Both the position numbers and the translations under genes were made by a program. Below the pieces are notes generated by a model, which saw nothing but the letters and a program-made list of their open reading frames with translations, was not told the origin of the DNA and ran no database searches. 14,433 nucleotides of DNA from assembly GCA_964387645.1 (NCBI GenBank), contig CAYLYM010000101.1, positions 1-14,433 of the forward strand. The letters are read 5' to 3'. The DNA comes from CAYLYM01 sp964387645 (lineage in GTDB: Bacteria; Calditrichota; Calditrichia; RBG-13-44-9). The first letter of the stretch is position 1, and each line of letters begins with the position of its first letter. Positions 7,784 through 14,433 of this stretch are shown one piece after another.

Positions 7784-9202
7784 TTACGAATAATTTCTTT
7801 CAATAAAATCCCCAACCTGAAAGAGCAATTCTTCTTTAAAGGCATTTGCCATAAATTGAGCACCAATTGGTAGACCATTCTGGGTCTGTCCCACTGGAAT
7901 ATTAATACCGCAGATTCCTGCAAGATTCGCTGTCACCGTGTAAACATCTGAGAGATACATTTGTAATGGGTCATCTATTTTTTCACCGATTTTAAAAGGC
8001 GGAGTAGGAGTAGTAGGAGTCAGAATCACATCCACGACTTGAAATGCTCTATCGAACTCATTCTTGATAAGCCTGCGAACTTGCTGTGCTTTTTTATAGT
8101 AAGCTTCATAATAACCGGCAGATAATACATAGGTGCCCAGCATAATTCTGCGCTTCACTTCGGTTCCAAATCCTTCACTTCTTGTGGTTCGGTACATAGT
8201 ATCAAGATCTGTAGATTTTGCACGATATCCATAGCGCACCCCATCATATCGGGCAAGATTAGATGAAGCTTCGGCTGTCGCCAGAATGTAATAGGTAGCA
8301 ATAGCATAATCAGTAGTTGGCAAATCAAGATCGATTATTTTAGCTCCATTATCTTTAAGAAAGTTTCGGACTTTAAAAATTGTTTCTTTGATTTCGGGAT
8401 TCAACCCCTCTTGAAAATACTGGCGTGGCACGCCAACTTTCAAGTTAGAAACATCTTTACCTAAAAAATTCATGTAATCCGGAACTGGAATGTCTGCAGA
8501 AGTAGAATCTTGCTCGTCTTTCCCTGCAATCACCTTGGTGAGATAAGCCACATCTGTAACAGATTTACCCAAAGGACCGATTTGATCGAGAGATGAGGCG
8601 AAAGCCACAAGACCGAACCGGGATATACGTCCATAACTTGGTTTTAAACCAACGATTCCACAAAAGGCAGCCGGTTGTCGAACTGAACCACCTGTCTCGC
8701 TACCAAGAGCTACATCCACCATTCCGGTCTTGACGGCAACTGCCGAACCTCCACTGGAGCCACCTGGCACTAATTCTGGATTTATAGGATTTTTAACCGG
8801 TCCGAAATAGGAATTTTCGTTTGATGAACCCATTGCAAATTCATCCATATTAGTTTTTCCCAGAATCAAACCATCGGCTTCCAGAATTCGTTTAACCACA
8901 GTTGAATGATAGGGCGAAATAAAATTCTCCAGAATGCGAGAAGCACATGTACTTCGATAATCTTTGTAGCAAATATTATCTTTAATGGCTAAAGTTAGCC
9001 CGGCAAGAGGGCCGAGATTTTCACCTCGGTCTCGCCGGGCATCCAACTTTTGAGCTTGTTCTAAGGCCTCCTCAGCATACACTTGAATGAAGGCATTCAG
9101 ATCCTGATATTTTTTTATTCGCTCCAAATATCTATTTATCTCATCTGCCAGATTGAACTTCTTTTTCAGATACGCTTCATGTCGTTCAATAATATGTTTC
9201 AA
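7784..9202 (-). CDS. gatA: Glu-tRNA(Gln)/Asp-tRNA(Asn) amidotransferase subunit A
   Basis: GatA is the amidase that releases ammonia from glutamine or asparagine for the GatB active site. The 472 residues carry the complete amidase signature: Lys74 in LAIKDN, Ser149 in GGSSGGSA and Ser173 in GGSVRQPA, the Ser-cisSer-Lys triad at the expected spacing. The start is a TTG. An in-frame stop lies just upstream, GGGAG is placed 7 bases before it, and no other start precedes the conserved region. It follows tatA by 35 bases and is the last gene before a strong terminator. gatB begins the next unit, and no gatC is seen near either. The coding sequence at residues 55-69 can form an unusually GC-rich hairpin. 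Confidence 0.97.
   Translation of the reverse strand: MKHIIERHEAYLKKKFNLADEINRYLERIKKYQDLNAFIQVYAEEALEQAQKLDARRDRGENLGPLAGLTLAIKDNICYKDYRSTCASRILENFISPYHSTVVKRILEADGLILGKTNMDEFAMGSSNENSYFGPVKNPINPELVPGGSSGGSAVAVKTGMVDVALGSETGGSVRQPAAFCGIVGLKPSYGRISRFGLVAFASSLDQIGPLGKSVTDVAYLTKVIAGKDEQDSTSADIPVPDYMNFLGKDVSNLKVGVPRQYFQEGLNPEIKETIFKVRNFLKDNGAKIIDLDLPTTDYAIATYYILATAEASSNLARYDGVRYGYRAKSTDLDTMYRTTRSEGFGTEVKRRIMLGTYVLSAGYYEAYYKKAQQVRRLIKNEFDRAFQVVDVILTPTTPTPPFKIGEKIDDPLQMYLSDVYTVTANLAGICGINIPVGQTQNGLPIGAQFMANAFKEELLFQVGDFIERNYS
8998..9040 (-). other. GC-rich hairpin inside gatA coding sequence
   Basis: The segment has 7-bp outer arms GCCCGGC/GCCGGGC, a GAG/CTC match inside them, and inner arms CCGAG/CTCGG around an 8-base loop. 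That gives about 15 paired bases with only small bulges. It stands out in AT-rich surroundings. No T-tract follows on either strand, so it is not a standard terminator. Confidence 0.6.
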
Positions 9203-9237
9203 ATGTCGTCTCCCTTAGAATTGAAAACTTCCAAGTC

Positions 9238-9495
9238 TCAATCCTTATGTTCTGAACTATCATTCTTATTATCGCTGGGGGGCTCTTCTTCACCTGTTTT
9301 AGCAGCCGGACGAGAATAACTGGGGGTATTATCTACATCAATATCCAGTTCATCCTTGATGTTCTGGGTAGCATTTTTAAATTCGTTAATCGATTTCCCC
9401 AACGACCGAGCTAATTCAGGCAAACGTTTTGCACCAAAAAGGATCAAGATAATAAGAAAAATGACCAATAACTCTGGAGGACCAATACCAAACAT
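9238..9495 (-). CDS. tatA: Sec-independent protein translocase subunit TatA
   Basis: TatA forms the membrane-thinning oligomer of the twin-arginine translocase, which exports folded proteins. The 85-residue protein has the expected layout: a short N-terminal membrane helix (about residues 6-20, PELLVIFLIILILFG), the FG hinge, an amphipathic helix (AKRLPELARSLGKSINEFKNA), and a charged, disordered acidic tail. The FGAKRLPELARSLG hinge fits TatA rather than TatB. In lineages with a minimal system one such protein may serve both roles. AAGGAG lies 8 bases before the ATG, a strong ribosome-binding site. It sits 79 bases after the small membrane protein gene and 35 bases before gatA. No tatC is in the window. 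Confidence 0.93.
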   Translation of the reverse strand: MFGIGPPELLVIFLIILILFGAKRLPELARSLGKSINEFKNATQNIKDELDIDVDNTPSYSRPAAKTGEEEPPSDNKNDSSEHKD

Positions 9496-9574
9496 AATAC
9501 TTCTCCTTAATTTAGTTTTCTAAAAAATTAAACCTTTGTTTAAGAAGTCGGTTTCATTATTAACCAAATTCAGC

Positions 9575-9838
9575 TTATTGCATCCATCTTAAAAAATATG
9601 CTGCAAGAACAAATCCTATCACACCAATGATATTTAACTTAACACTAAAACCCAACGTAATGGAAAAAACAACAAGATTAAGAACTACAGGGCCTAGTGA
9701 AAACTGGGCAGCCCGAAGAAAAAATTCTCTTACAACACCTTGAGGCAAAATATAACCAAGAACCTCCCCCATAGCGCTTCCTAATAAAGCTCCAAATACG
9801 ACGATTAGAATCATCCAGCCTATTCTTTTTTTGCGCAT
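9575..9838 (-). CDS. small membrane protein, DUF4321-like
   Basis: This 87-residue hydrophobic protein has an N-terminal basic stretch (MRKKR), a first membrane segment (about 8-31, with GALLGSAMGEVLGYILP), and a second hydrophobic block (about 46-84) that probably folds as two segments around SVKLN. The pattern GALLGS-GE-GYILP followed by TLGFSVKLNIIGVIG is what I recall for the DUF4321 family, whose role is unknown to me. GGGAG before the ATG supports the start. It begins 22 bases after purQ and precedes tatA, so it belongs to the same operon. Its position beside tatA is suggestive but does not show a role in export. Confidence 0.75.
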   Translation of the reverse strand: MRKKRIGWMILIVVFGALLGSAMGEVLGYILPQGVVREFFLRAAQFSLGPVVLNLVVFSITLGFSVKLNIIGVIGFVLAAYFLRWMQ

Positions 9839-9860
9839 GGGGTCTTTCTCCCTATTAGTT

Positions 9861-10547
9861 TTAAGAAATCATGGATTCAAAAATTAGCTGCCCCTCCATA
9901 CTACCTAATAAAATCTCCATCGCACGTTCTGGATGTGGCATCATCCCCAATACATTACCTTGTTTATTAATAATACCAGCAATATTCTCAATAGACCCAT
10001 TCGGATTATACTTTGAATGAACCTCCCCACTGGCTGAACAATAGCGAAAAACAATCTGACCATAATCTTCCAGCTCTTTTAAACCATTCTTATCAATAAA
10101 ATAATTTCCTTCGCCATGAGCAATGGGAATTTTTAATACCTGCCCTTTTTTTAATTTACGTGTAAATAGTGTATCATTCCGCTCTGTTCTAATATAAACA
10201 TGCTTACAAATAAACCGGAGATTCTGGTTACGTAAAAGAGCACCAGGAAGTAATCCACTTTCGGTTAATATTTGAAATCCATTACAAATGCCAAGAACGG
10301 GCTTCCCATTTTTGGCAAATCGGATTACTTCCCTCATTATTGGAGAAAACCTGGCAATCGACCCAGCTCTCAAATAATCACCATAGGAAAATCCACCAGG
10401 TAATACAACAGCATCATATTTATCCAATGAATTATCTTTATGCCAAACAAACTCTACCGAAACACCCATCTGATGTTTCAAAGCATGATAAACATCATGA
10501 TCACAATTGGACCCTGGAAAAACTATTACAGCAAATCTCACGTTCAC
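9861..10547 (-). CDS. purQ: FGAM synthetase glutaminase subunit PurQ
   Basis: PurQ is the class I glutamine amidotransferase subunit that hydrolyses glutamine to supply ammonia to PurL, in the fourth step of purine synthesis. The 228 residues have the N-terminal FPGSNCDHD, GGFSYGDYLRAG, the nucleophile Cys88 in GICNGFQ, and the histidine-glutamate pair His205/Glu207 in PHPERAME, so all catalytic residues are present. The start is a GTG overlapping the purS stop by four bases (GTGA), with GAGG upstream, which points to translational coupling with purS. PurQ as a separate short protein together with PurS implies the three-part enzyme; the large subunit PurL is not in this window. Confidence 0.97.
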   Translation of the reverse strand: MNVRFAVIVFPGSNCDHDVYHALKHQMGVSVEFVWHKDNSLDKYDAVVLPGGFSYGDYLRAGSIARFSPIMREVIRFAKNGKPVLGICNGFQILTESGLLPGALLRNQNLRFICKHVYIRTERNDTLFTRKLKKGQVLKIPIAHGEGNYFIDKNGLKELEDYGQIVFRYCSASGEVHSKYNPNGSIENIAGIINKQGNVLGMMPHPERAMEILLGSMEGQLIFESMIS

Positions 10548-10789
10548 ACCTCTTCAATTTCATAAGAAAAATCTTCGATTACCGGATTAGCAAGCAATTT
10601 TTTACAAGCCTGTTCAACAATTTCACCAGCTTTTTTCCTGTCTGTTATGTTTAATTCCATTTCAATATATTTACCAATTCTTACATCCCTGACCTCTTCA
10701 AAACCTAAGTGATTCAAAGCATTGTTAACTGCTTTACCTTGTGGATCAAGAATTCCTTTTTTTAGCTGAACTTTGATTATTGCTTTCAT
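10544..10789 (-). CDS. purS: FGAM synthetase subunit PurS
   Basis: PurS is the small dimeric bridge that holds PurQ to the short form of PurL. The 81 residues match the usual family size. The start (MKAIIKVQLKKGILDPQGKAV) and GFEEVRDVRIGKYIEMEL are typical, as is the end, CKKLLANPVIEDFSYEIE. The ATG has GAGG at 7-base spacing. The first 44 bases, including the start codon, are inside the end of pssA, and the stop overlaps the purQ GTG by four bases. Confidence 0.95.
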   Translation of the reverse strand: MKAIIKVQLKKGILDPQGKAVNNALNHLGFEEVRDVRIGKYIEMELNITDRKKAGEIVEQACKKLLANPVIEDFSYEIEEV

Positions 10790-11519
10790 TATTTTTCCTC
10801 GTCTTTTTCCGCTCTATCTCGTCACCTCGCATTACTTGCCAACTCAGCCGGATTGGGCCGGAAAGTGCATACGCTACCGCCCAGAGAAAAAATGTCTCCT
10901 GGGGAAATAGAATTATTGTAAGAATACTGATCATAATAATAAAAAACTTCCATCGATTCATCCTACCTTTTTGTAAAGAAAAATTGGGAAGCGTTTCATA
11001 ACGTATTGTAGTCAACATTAAGACTGAGACAGTAATAACAATTAATAAATAGAGTTTTTCCCACCTTAATCTTCCCCAAAAGTGATAATTAAATACCAAA
11101 AATGTTGCTATCGTTATTGCGGCAGGTGGTATTGGTAATCCTTCAAAATACTCTTTATCAAAACCTTTCAATCGAATATTAAATCTTGCCAAACGAACAG
11201 AACCGAATACCAATGGAATAAAGCTAATAATAATGCCAACTGTTCCCCAATTTTGAAAAACAGATTTATAAATGAGGAAAGAAGGTGCAAAACCGAAAGA
11301 TACCACATCAGCAAGTGAATCATATTCTACACCAAAATGCGAAGCAGTTTTTGTTAACCGGGCAATTTTTCCGTCTAAGGCATCCAGGACCGCAGCAGCT
11401 ACTATTAACCAGGAAGCCTGAATAAATTTCCCATTCGCTGTTAAGATCACCGAAAAGTATCCACAAAATAAATTGGCCATGGTGAAAGCGCTGGGTACCC
11501 AATTTCTAGTTACTCTCAC
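10746..11519 (-). CDS. pssA: CDP-diacylglycerol-serine O-phosphatidyltransferase
   Basis: PssA joins serine to CDP-diacylglycerol to give phosphatidylserine, the substrate of the adjacent Psd. This 257-residue inner-membrane protein carries the CDP-alcohol phosphatidyltransferase motif with Asp46, Asp49, Gly50, Ala53, Arg54, Gly63, Asp67 and Asp71 (DALDGKIAR, then GVEYDSLAD). Six or so hydrophobic segments follow the type-II PssA pattern, and the N-terminus VPSAFTMANLFCGY is typical. The start is a GTG in a GTGA overlap with psd, with GGAG 7 bases ahead. The C-terminal 20 residues are hydrophilic and rich in Lys, Asn and Ser (KKTRKNNESNNQ). That tail is encoded partly by sequence that also carries the purS start. 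Confidence 0.95.
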   Translation of the reverse strand: MRVTRNWVPSAFTMANLFCGYFSVILTANGKFIQASWLIVAAAVLDALDGKIARLTKTASHFGVEYDSLADVVSFGFAPSFLIYKSVFQNWGTVGIIISFIPLVFGSVRLARFNIRLKGFDKEYFEGLPIPPAAITIATFLVFNYHFWGRLRWEKLYLLIVITVSVLMLTTIRYETLPNFSLQKGRMNRWKFFIIMISILTIILFPQETFFLWAVAYALSGPIRLSWQVMRGDEIERKKTRKNNESNNQSSAKKRNS

Positions 11520-12169
11520 CGGAATACTCCAATTATTGATTCTCCACCTTTCACCTTATCACCAATTTTTACTTTAAGCTGAACTTTTTCCGGCAAGAAA
11601 AATATGTCGACTCGCGATCCATATCGAATCATTCCCATTCGCTCACCACGTTTCACTTTTCGTCCCTCCCTTAAATCGCATACAATTCTCCTTGCAATAA
11701 TCCCGGCAATCTGTTTAAAAAGTACTCTTCTTCCCTGTTCGTCTTTAATGCCAATTACCGTCTGCTCGTTGTCTAAAGAAGCTTTCTCTTTAAAAGCTGA
11801 AATAAATTTGCCTTTATGATAAGCAAAATGCTCAATTCTACCCGAGATGGGAACACGATTCACATGTACATTGAAAACTGACATAAAAATACTAACCCGA
11901 GTAACTTTAGAACGAAAAAATTCACTCTCTTTAACTTCAGTAATTTGAATAATCTTTCCATCCGCCGGCGACAGAATAGCATCAGGATTTTCAGGTATTA
12001 ATCGTTCTGGATCACGAAAAAAATAAAGATTGAAAAAGCTAAAGATTCCTGTAATAATTGCAAAGAAAACAAGATTCGCATGCCGGACGAAAATTGCTAA
12101 AAAAAGAAACACAAAAAATACAATAAAACTGGTAACAACTATACCAATTCCATATTTTGCTATAGACAT
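11516..12169 (-). CDS. psd: phosphatidylserine decarboxylase, short form
   Basis: Psd decarboxylates phosphatidylserine to phosphatidylethanolamine. The 217-residue protein is the short form of the family. Two N-terminal hydrophobic segments (about 8-28 and 31-50) are followed by FFRDPER, the SPADGKI motif (67-73), FMSVFNVHVNRVPISG (95-110) and AGIIARRIVCDLREG. Self-cleavage is expected between Gly184 and Ser185 in RYGSRVD, giving the pyruvoyl group on Ser185. Its ATG follows an in-frame stop, and the AGGAG upstream is at a rather long 12-base spacing. It lies 22 bases after purC and overlaps pssA by four bases, the usual psd-pssA pairing. Confidence 0.96.
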   Translation of the reverse strand: MSIAKYGIGIVVTSFIVFFVFLFLAIFVRHANLVFFAIITGIFSFFNLYFFRDPERLIPENPDAILSPADGKIIQITEVKESEFFRSKVTRVSIFMSVFNVHVNRVPISGRIEHFAYHKGKFISAFKEKASLDNEQTVIGIKDEQGRRVLFKQIAGIIARRIVCDLREGRKVKRGERMGMIRYGSRVDIFFLPEKVQLKVKIGDKVKGGESIIGVFR

Positions 12170-12191
12170 GACTTAATATAACTCCTCTCAA

Positions 12192-12893
12192 TCACATAAG
12201 AATTATATCTTTTAACTTTGGCAATACTGTTCTGGCTGTTGCTGGTGTCATTTCAAATGTCTTTTTATTTAATTTTCCATCTTCTGTCACTTCCCAAATA
12301 GAAAAAGTATCTGGCGAAATTTCATCTCCTAACATTATTTGATTTTCATAGCGACCAAATTCTAACGAAAAGTAGGCCAAACTTAGCTTTTTTCTGGCAA
12401 AAAATGACTTCAATACAGCGTTAACTTTCGAACCTATACGAATGATTACATCCATCTCATTTCTATCACAAAGACCCAACGTGTAAGCATGATAATCGTT
12501 TATAAAAGGATTTCTAAGCTTGGTGTTCTTTAAATAGAGTTCAAGAACAGGAGTTTCTAAAATAGTACCATCTTTAAATCCAATCCTTTTTGCAAGATTT
12601 CCTGTAGCAATATTCCAAATAACTAACCGGATAGGAATCATATCCAACTTCTTTACTAACAAACTTTTTTCGTCCAATTTTCGAATATAATGCGTTGGTA
12701 CATTATAACTAGCCAAATATTCGAACATAAAAGCAGAAATTTCAGTATTTATGGCACCCTTACCTTTAAGAGTATCCTTTTGTTTACTATCTCCTTTCAA
12801 CGTATTCAGGAATTCCATTACCAGTTGATTTTGTTCTTTGACGGTGTAAAGTTTCTTTGTCTTACCTTCTACAAGAATCTCTTTTATTTCCAC
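12192..12893 (-). CDS. purC: SAICAR synthetase
   Basis: PurC joins aspartate to CAIR with ATP to form SAICAR, the step before PurB acts in the same pathway. The 233-residue protein shows the N-terminal EGKTKKLYTV, KGKGAIN, LVKKLDMIPIRLVIWNIATG, the near-invariant LEFGR, and GDEISPD. The segment between EF and KGKG (LNTLKGDSKQKDTL) is one residue short of, and unlike, the common KDDATAFNG-type loop. The start is taken as GTG because GGAGG sits 6 bases before it, whereas it directly abuts the ATG two codons upstream. purB ends 15 bases before this start. Confidence 0.95.
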   Translation of the reverse strand: MEIKEILVEGKTKKLYTVKEQNQLVMEFLNTLKGDSKQKDTLKGKGAINTEISAFMFEYLASYNVPTHYIRKLDEKSLLVKKLDMIPIRLVIWNIATGNLAKRIGFKDGTILETPVLELYLKNTKLRNPFINDYHAYTLGLCDRNEMDVIIRIGSKVNAVLKSFFARKKLSLAYFSLEFGRYENQIMLGDEISPDTFSIWEVTEDGKLNKKTFEMTPATARTVLPKLKDIILM

Positions 12894-12899
12894 AATCAT

Positions 12900-12904
12900 C
12901 CTCC
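12900..12904 (-). promoter_or_regulatory. ribosome-binding site that sets the purC start
   Basis: GGAGG on the minus strand touches the ATG at 12899 with no spacing but stands 6 bases from the in-frame GTG at 12893. The GTG is therefore the likelier start. The two options differ by only two residues. Confidence 0.6.
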
Positions 12905-12908
12905 AATT

Positions 12909-14204
12909 TTAAACAATTCCTAATTTATTAAATATGTAATTTACGTTTTTTAGTCGATTTTCCAAACTACAAATATAATCAATTTCCTCGGAGTTCAGTA
13001 AAAGCTTAATATCTGGATCCTTCTTCAAAATATCTTTAAAATTTTCACCACTTTCCCAAACTTTCATTGCATTTCGTTGGACCAATTTATATGCTTCTTC
13101 TCGAGTAATGCCCTTTTCAATTAAGCTGAGCAATACAGGTTGAGAAAAAATCAGTCCGTTAGTTAAGTTAAGATTTTTTAACATATTATCAGGATGTACA
13201 ACCAACCCAGAAATAACTTGAATAGTTTTATCTAACATATAATAAAGTATAATAGTAGCATCTGGAATAATGACTCTCTCCACAGACGAATGAGATATAT
13301 CTCTCTCATGCCAAAGGGCAATATTTTCCATTGCAGTTGTGGCATAACCTCTGAGCAAGCGAGCTAACCCGGAAATGCGCTCACATATAATTGGATTCTT
13401 CTTATGAGGCATTGCGGAAGAACCTTTTTGTCCCTTCTCAAAAGGTTCCTCCACCTCTAAAACTTCTGTTTTCTGCAGATGACGAATCTCTATGGCAATT
13501 TTTTCCAGGCAGGCACCTATAAGTGCAAGTGTATTCAAGACTTCTGCATGTCGGTCGCGCTGAATGATTTGCGTTGATATGGAAGCAGGTTTTAAACCCA
13601 ATTTTTCACAAACATAAGCTTCAACCTGCGGAGCCAGATGATCGTATGTACCCACAGCTCCAGAGATTTGTCCAACCGCAATGGTGGAAATTGCTTTTTC
13701 TAAACGCTCAATATTTCGTAAAGTATCACTATACCATAAAGCCAATTTTAATCCAAAAGTTATCGGTTCGGCATGGATACCATGCGTACGACCAACCATT
13801 ACTAAATCTTTATATTTTAAACTACGTTCTTTTAAAATATCTCGTAATTTTTTTAGTTGAGCCAGAATTAATTCACCTGCTTGTTTCATCTGCACGGCCA
13901 GACAAGTATCTAATACATCAGATGATGTCATGCCATAATGGATATAGCGGGAATTTGGCCCAACAAATTCAGCAACATTAGTCAAAAAAGCAATTACATC
14001 ATGGTGAACAATCGATTCTATTTCCTGTATTCTTTTTACATCGAAACGGGCTTTTTTCCGAATTTCTTCCACCGCTTTAAAAGGGATGTTACCTAATTTC
14101 GCTTGTGCTTCACATGCCAGAATCTCAATTTCCAACCAGATTCGGTATTTATTCTCATCCTGCCAAATTTTACCAATTTCTGGTAAAGTATAACGCTCAA
14201 TCAT
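12909..14204 (-). CDS. purB: adenylosuccinate lyase
   Basis: PurB removes fumarate from SAICAR and from adenylosuccinate, so it serves both the eighth step of IMP synthesis and AMP formation. At 431 residues it has the length of the Bacillus enzyme, and the catalytic residues fall at the same positions: His68 (HHDV), His89 (YIHYGMTSSD), His141 (GRTHGIHAEP), Lys268 and Glu275. The fumarase/aspartase-superfamily signature GSSAMPHKKNP occupies 261-271. It begins three bases after the stop of the PDZ-protein gene; the ribosome-binding site GGAT/GAAAG is weak, so coupling to upstream translation is likely. purC follows directly, so consecutive pathway steps are adjacent. Confidence 0.97.
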   Translation of the reverse strand: MIERYTLPEIGKIWQDENKYRIWLEIEILACEAQAKLGNIPFKAVEEIRKKARFDVKRIQEIESIVHHDVIAFLTNVAEFVGPNSRYIHYGMTSSDVLDTCLAVQMKQAGELILAQLKKLRDILKERSLKYKDLVMVGRTHGIHAEPITFGLKLALWYSDTLRNIERLEKAISTIAVGQISGAVGTYDHLAPQVEAYVCEKLGLKPASISTQIIQRDRHAEVLNTLALIGACLEKIAIEIRHLQKTEVLEVEEPFEKGQKGSSAMPHKKNPIICERISGLARLLRGYATTAMENIALWHERDISHSSVERVIIPDATIILYYMLDKTIQVISGLVVHPDNMLKNLNLTNGLIFSQPVLLSLIEKGITREEAYKLVQRNAMKVWESGENFKDILKKDPDIKLLLNSEEIDYICSLENRLKNVNYIFNKLGIV

Positions 14205-14207
14205 CTT

Positions 14208-14433
14208 TCATCCATTCTTTTTTAATAATTCCATAACAATTGTCTTCTTCTGATTATCTCTAATAATTTCGAAAGTTAATTTATCGCCAACCTTTAAATC
14301 CATATTATCCAGAACTTCTTGTAGTTCATTTGCACTATGTATGGGCTTACCATTAACACTAATGATTACATCTTCTGGAAGTAGACCAGCTTTATCAGCC
14401 GAACTTCCCCGGAACACCCTATTGACAATTGCA
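14208..14433 (-). CDS. C-terminal PDZ domain of an HtrA/DegP-like serine protease (partial)
   Basis: The reading frame is open to the window edge, so the gene is cut at its 5' end. A GTG at 14417 is an internal valine and not a start: the frame continues upstream through AIVNR. The 74 complete codons encode a PDZ domain with IVNRVFRGSSADKAGL, the DVIISVNGKPI core and a final strand region ending in LLKKNG. This is the standard C-terminal PDZ of periplasmic HtrA/DegQ proteases, which handle misfolded envelope proteins. The protease domain lies outside the window, so other PDZ proteins cannot be excluded. It ends three bases before purB. Confidence 0.8.
   Translation of the reverse strand, partial: AIVNRVFRGSSADKAGLLPEDVIISVNGKPIHSANELQEVLDNMDLKVGDKLTFEIIRDNQKKTIVMELLKKNG

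Noticed and set aside
9238..9495. TatB rather than TatA
   Set aside because: The hinge is FGAKRLPEL and the protein is short (85 residues), which fits TatA; TatB usually has an LGP hinge and a longer tail.
9496..9574. A promoter or hidden gatC in the gap before tatA
   Set aside because: Only 79 bases are available, with no reading frame for a protein of about 95 residues and no paired -35/-10 boxes; only a 5-bp TTTAG/CTAAA repeat is present.
13574..13981. Plus-strand open frame of 135 codons
   Set aside because: It is antisense to purB, which carries all its catalytic residues in the other strand.
14208..14417. A small complete PDZ protein starting at the GTG at 14417
   Set aside because: The frame continues upstream without a stop to the window edge and encodes the expected preceding PDZ residues, so this is the end of a larger protein.

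Overview
This window comes from an AT-rich bacterial chromosome. Every gene I can support lies on the minus strand, so transcription runs from the right edge to the left. The set suggests a free-living bacterium with good Shine-Dalgarno sites, phosphatidylethanolamine synthesis, Tat export, the PurS/PurQ form of FGAM synthetase and amidotransferase-based tRNA charging. The mix is compatible with a Gram-negative lineage of the FCB/Calditrichota kind, but that placement is a guess from gene content and not a sequence match.

Block 1 (14433 to about 7725) reads as one long operon: the C-terminal PDZ domain of an HtrA-like protease (cut by the window edge), purB, purC, psd, pssA, purS, purQ, a small DUF4321-type membrane protein, tatA and gatA. 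Spacing is tight. There are 4-base overlaps at psd/pssA and purS/purQ and a 44-base overlap at pssA/purS. A clear intrinsic terminator follows gatA. Purine synthesis is thus interleaved with the two last steps of phosphatidylethanolamine synthesis, then a Tat subunit and half of the tRNA amidotransferase.

Block 2 (about 7586 to 4261) starts at a plausible sigma70-type promoter and carries gatB, a stand-alone CheY-like receiver, and a tryptophanase. GatA and GatB are therefore neighbours in separate transcription units, and gatC is not in the window. The tryptophanase looks like tyrosine phenol-lyase over much of its length, but it has the tryptophanase residue at all three substrate-selecting positions.

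Block 3 (about 4173 to 423) starts at another good promoter, whose -35 box lies in a perfect 15-base palindrome. It encodes a 933-residue protein with a degenerate STAND-type P-loop domain and a long TPR array but no recognisable output domain, then an alpha/beta hydrolase with an intact catalytic triad. This pair is the least explained part of the window. The first 422 bases hold no gene I can support.

For purC, gatB, the tryptophanase and the TPR protein the longest open frame begins too early. I give shorter starts, chosen from ribosome-binding sites or from the absence of one. No mobile element, CRISPR array, tRNA or rRNA was seen.
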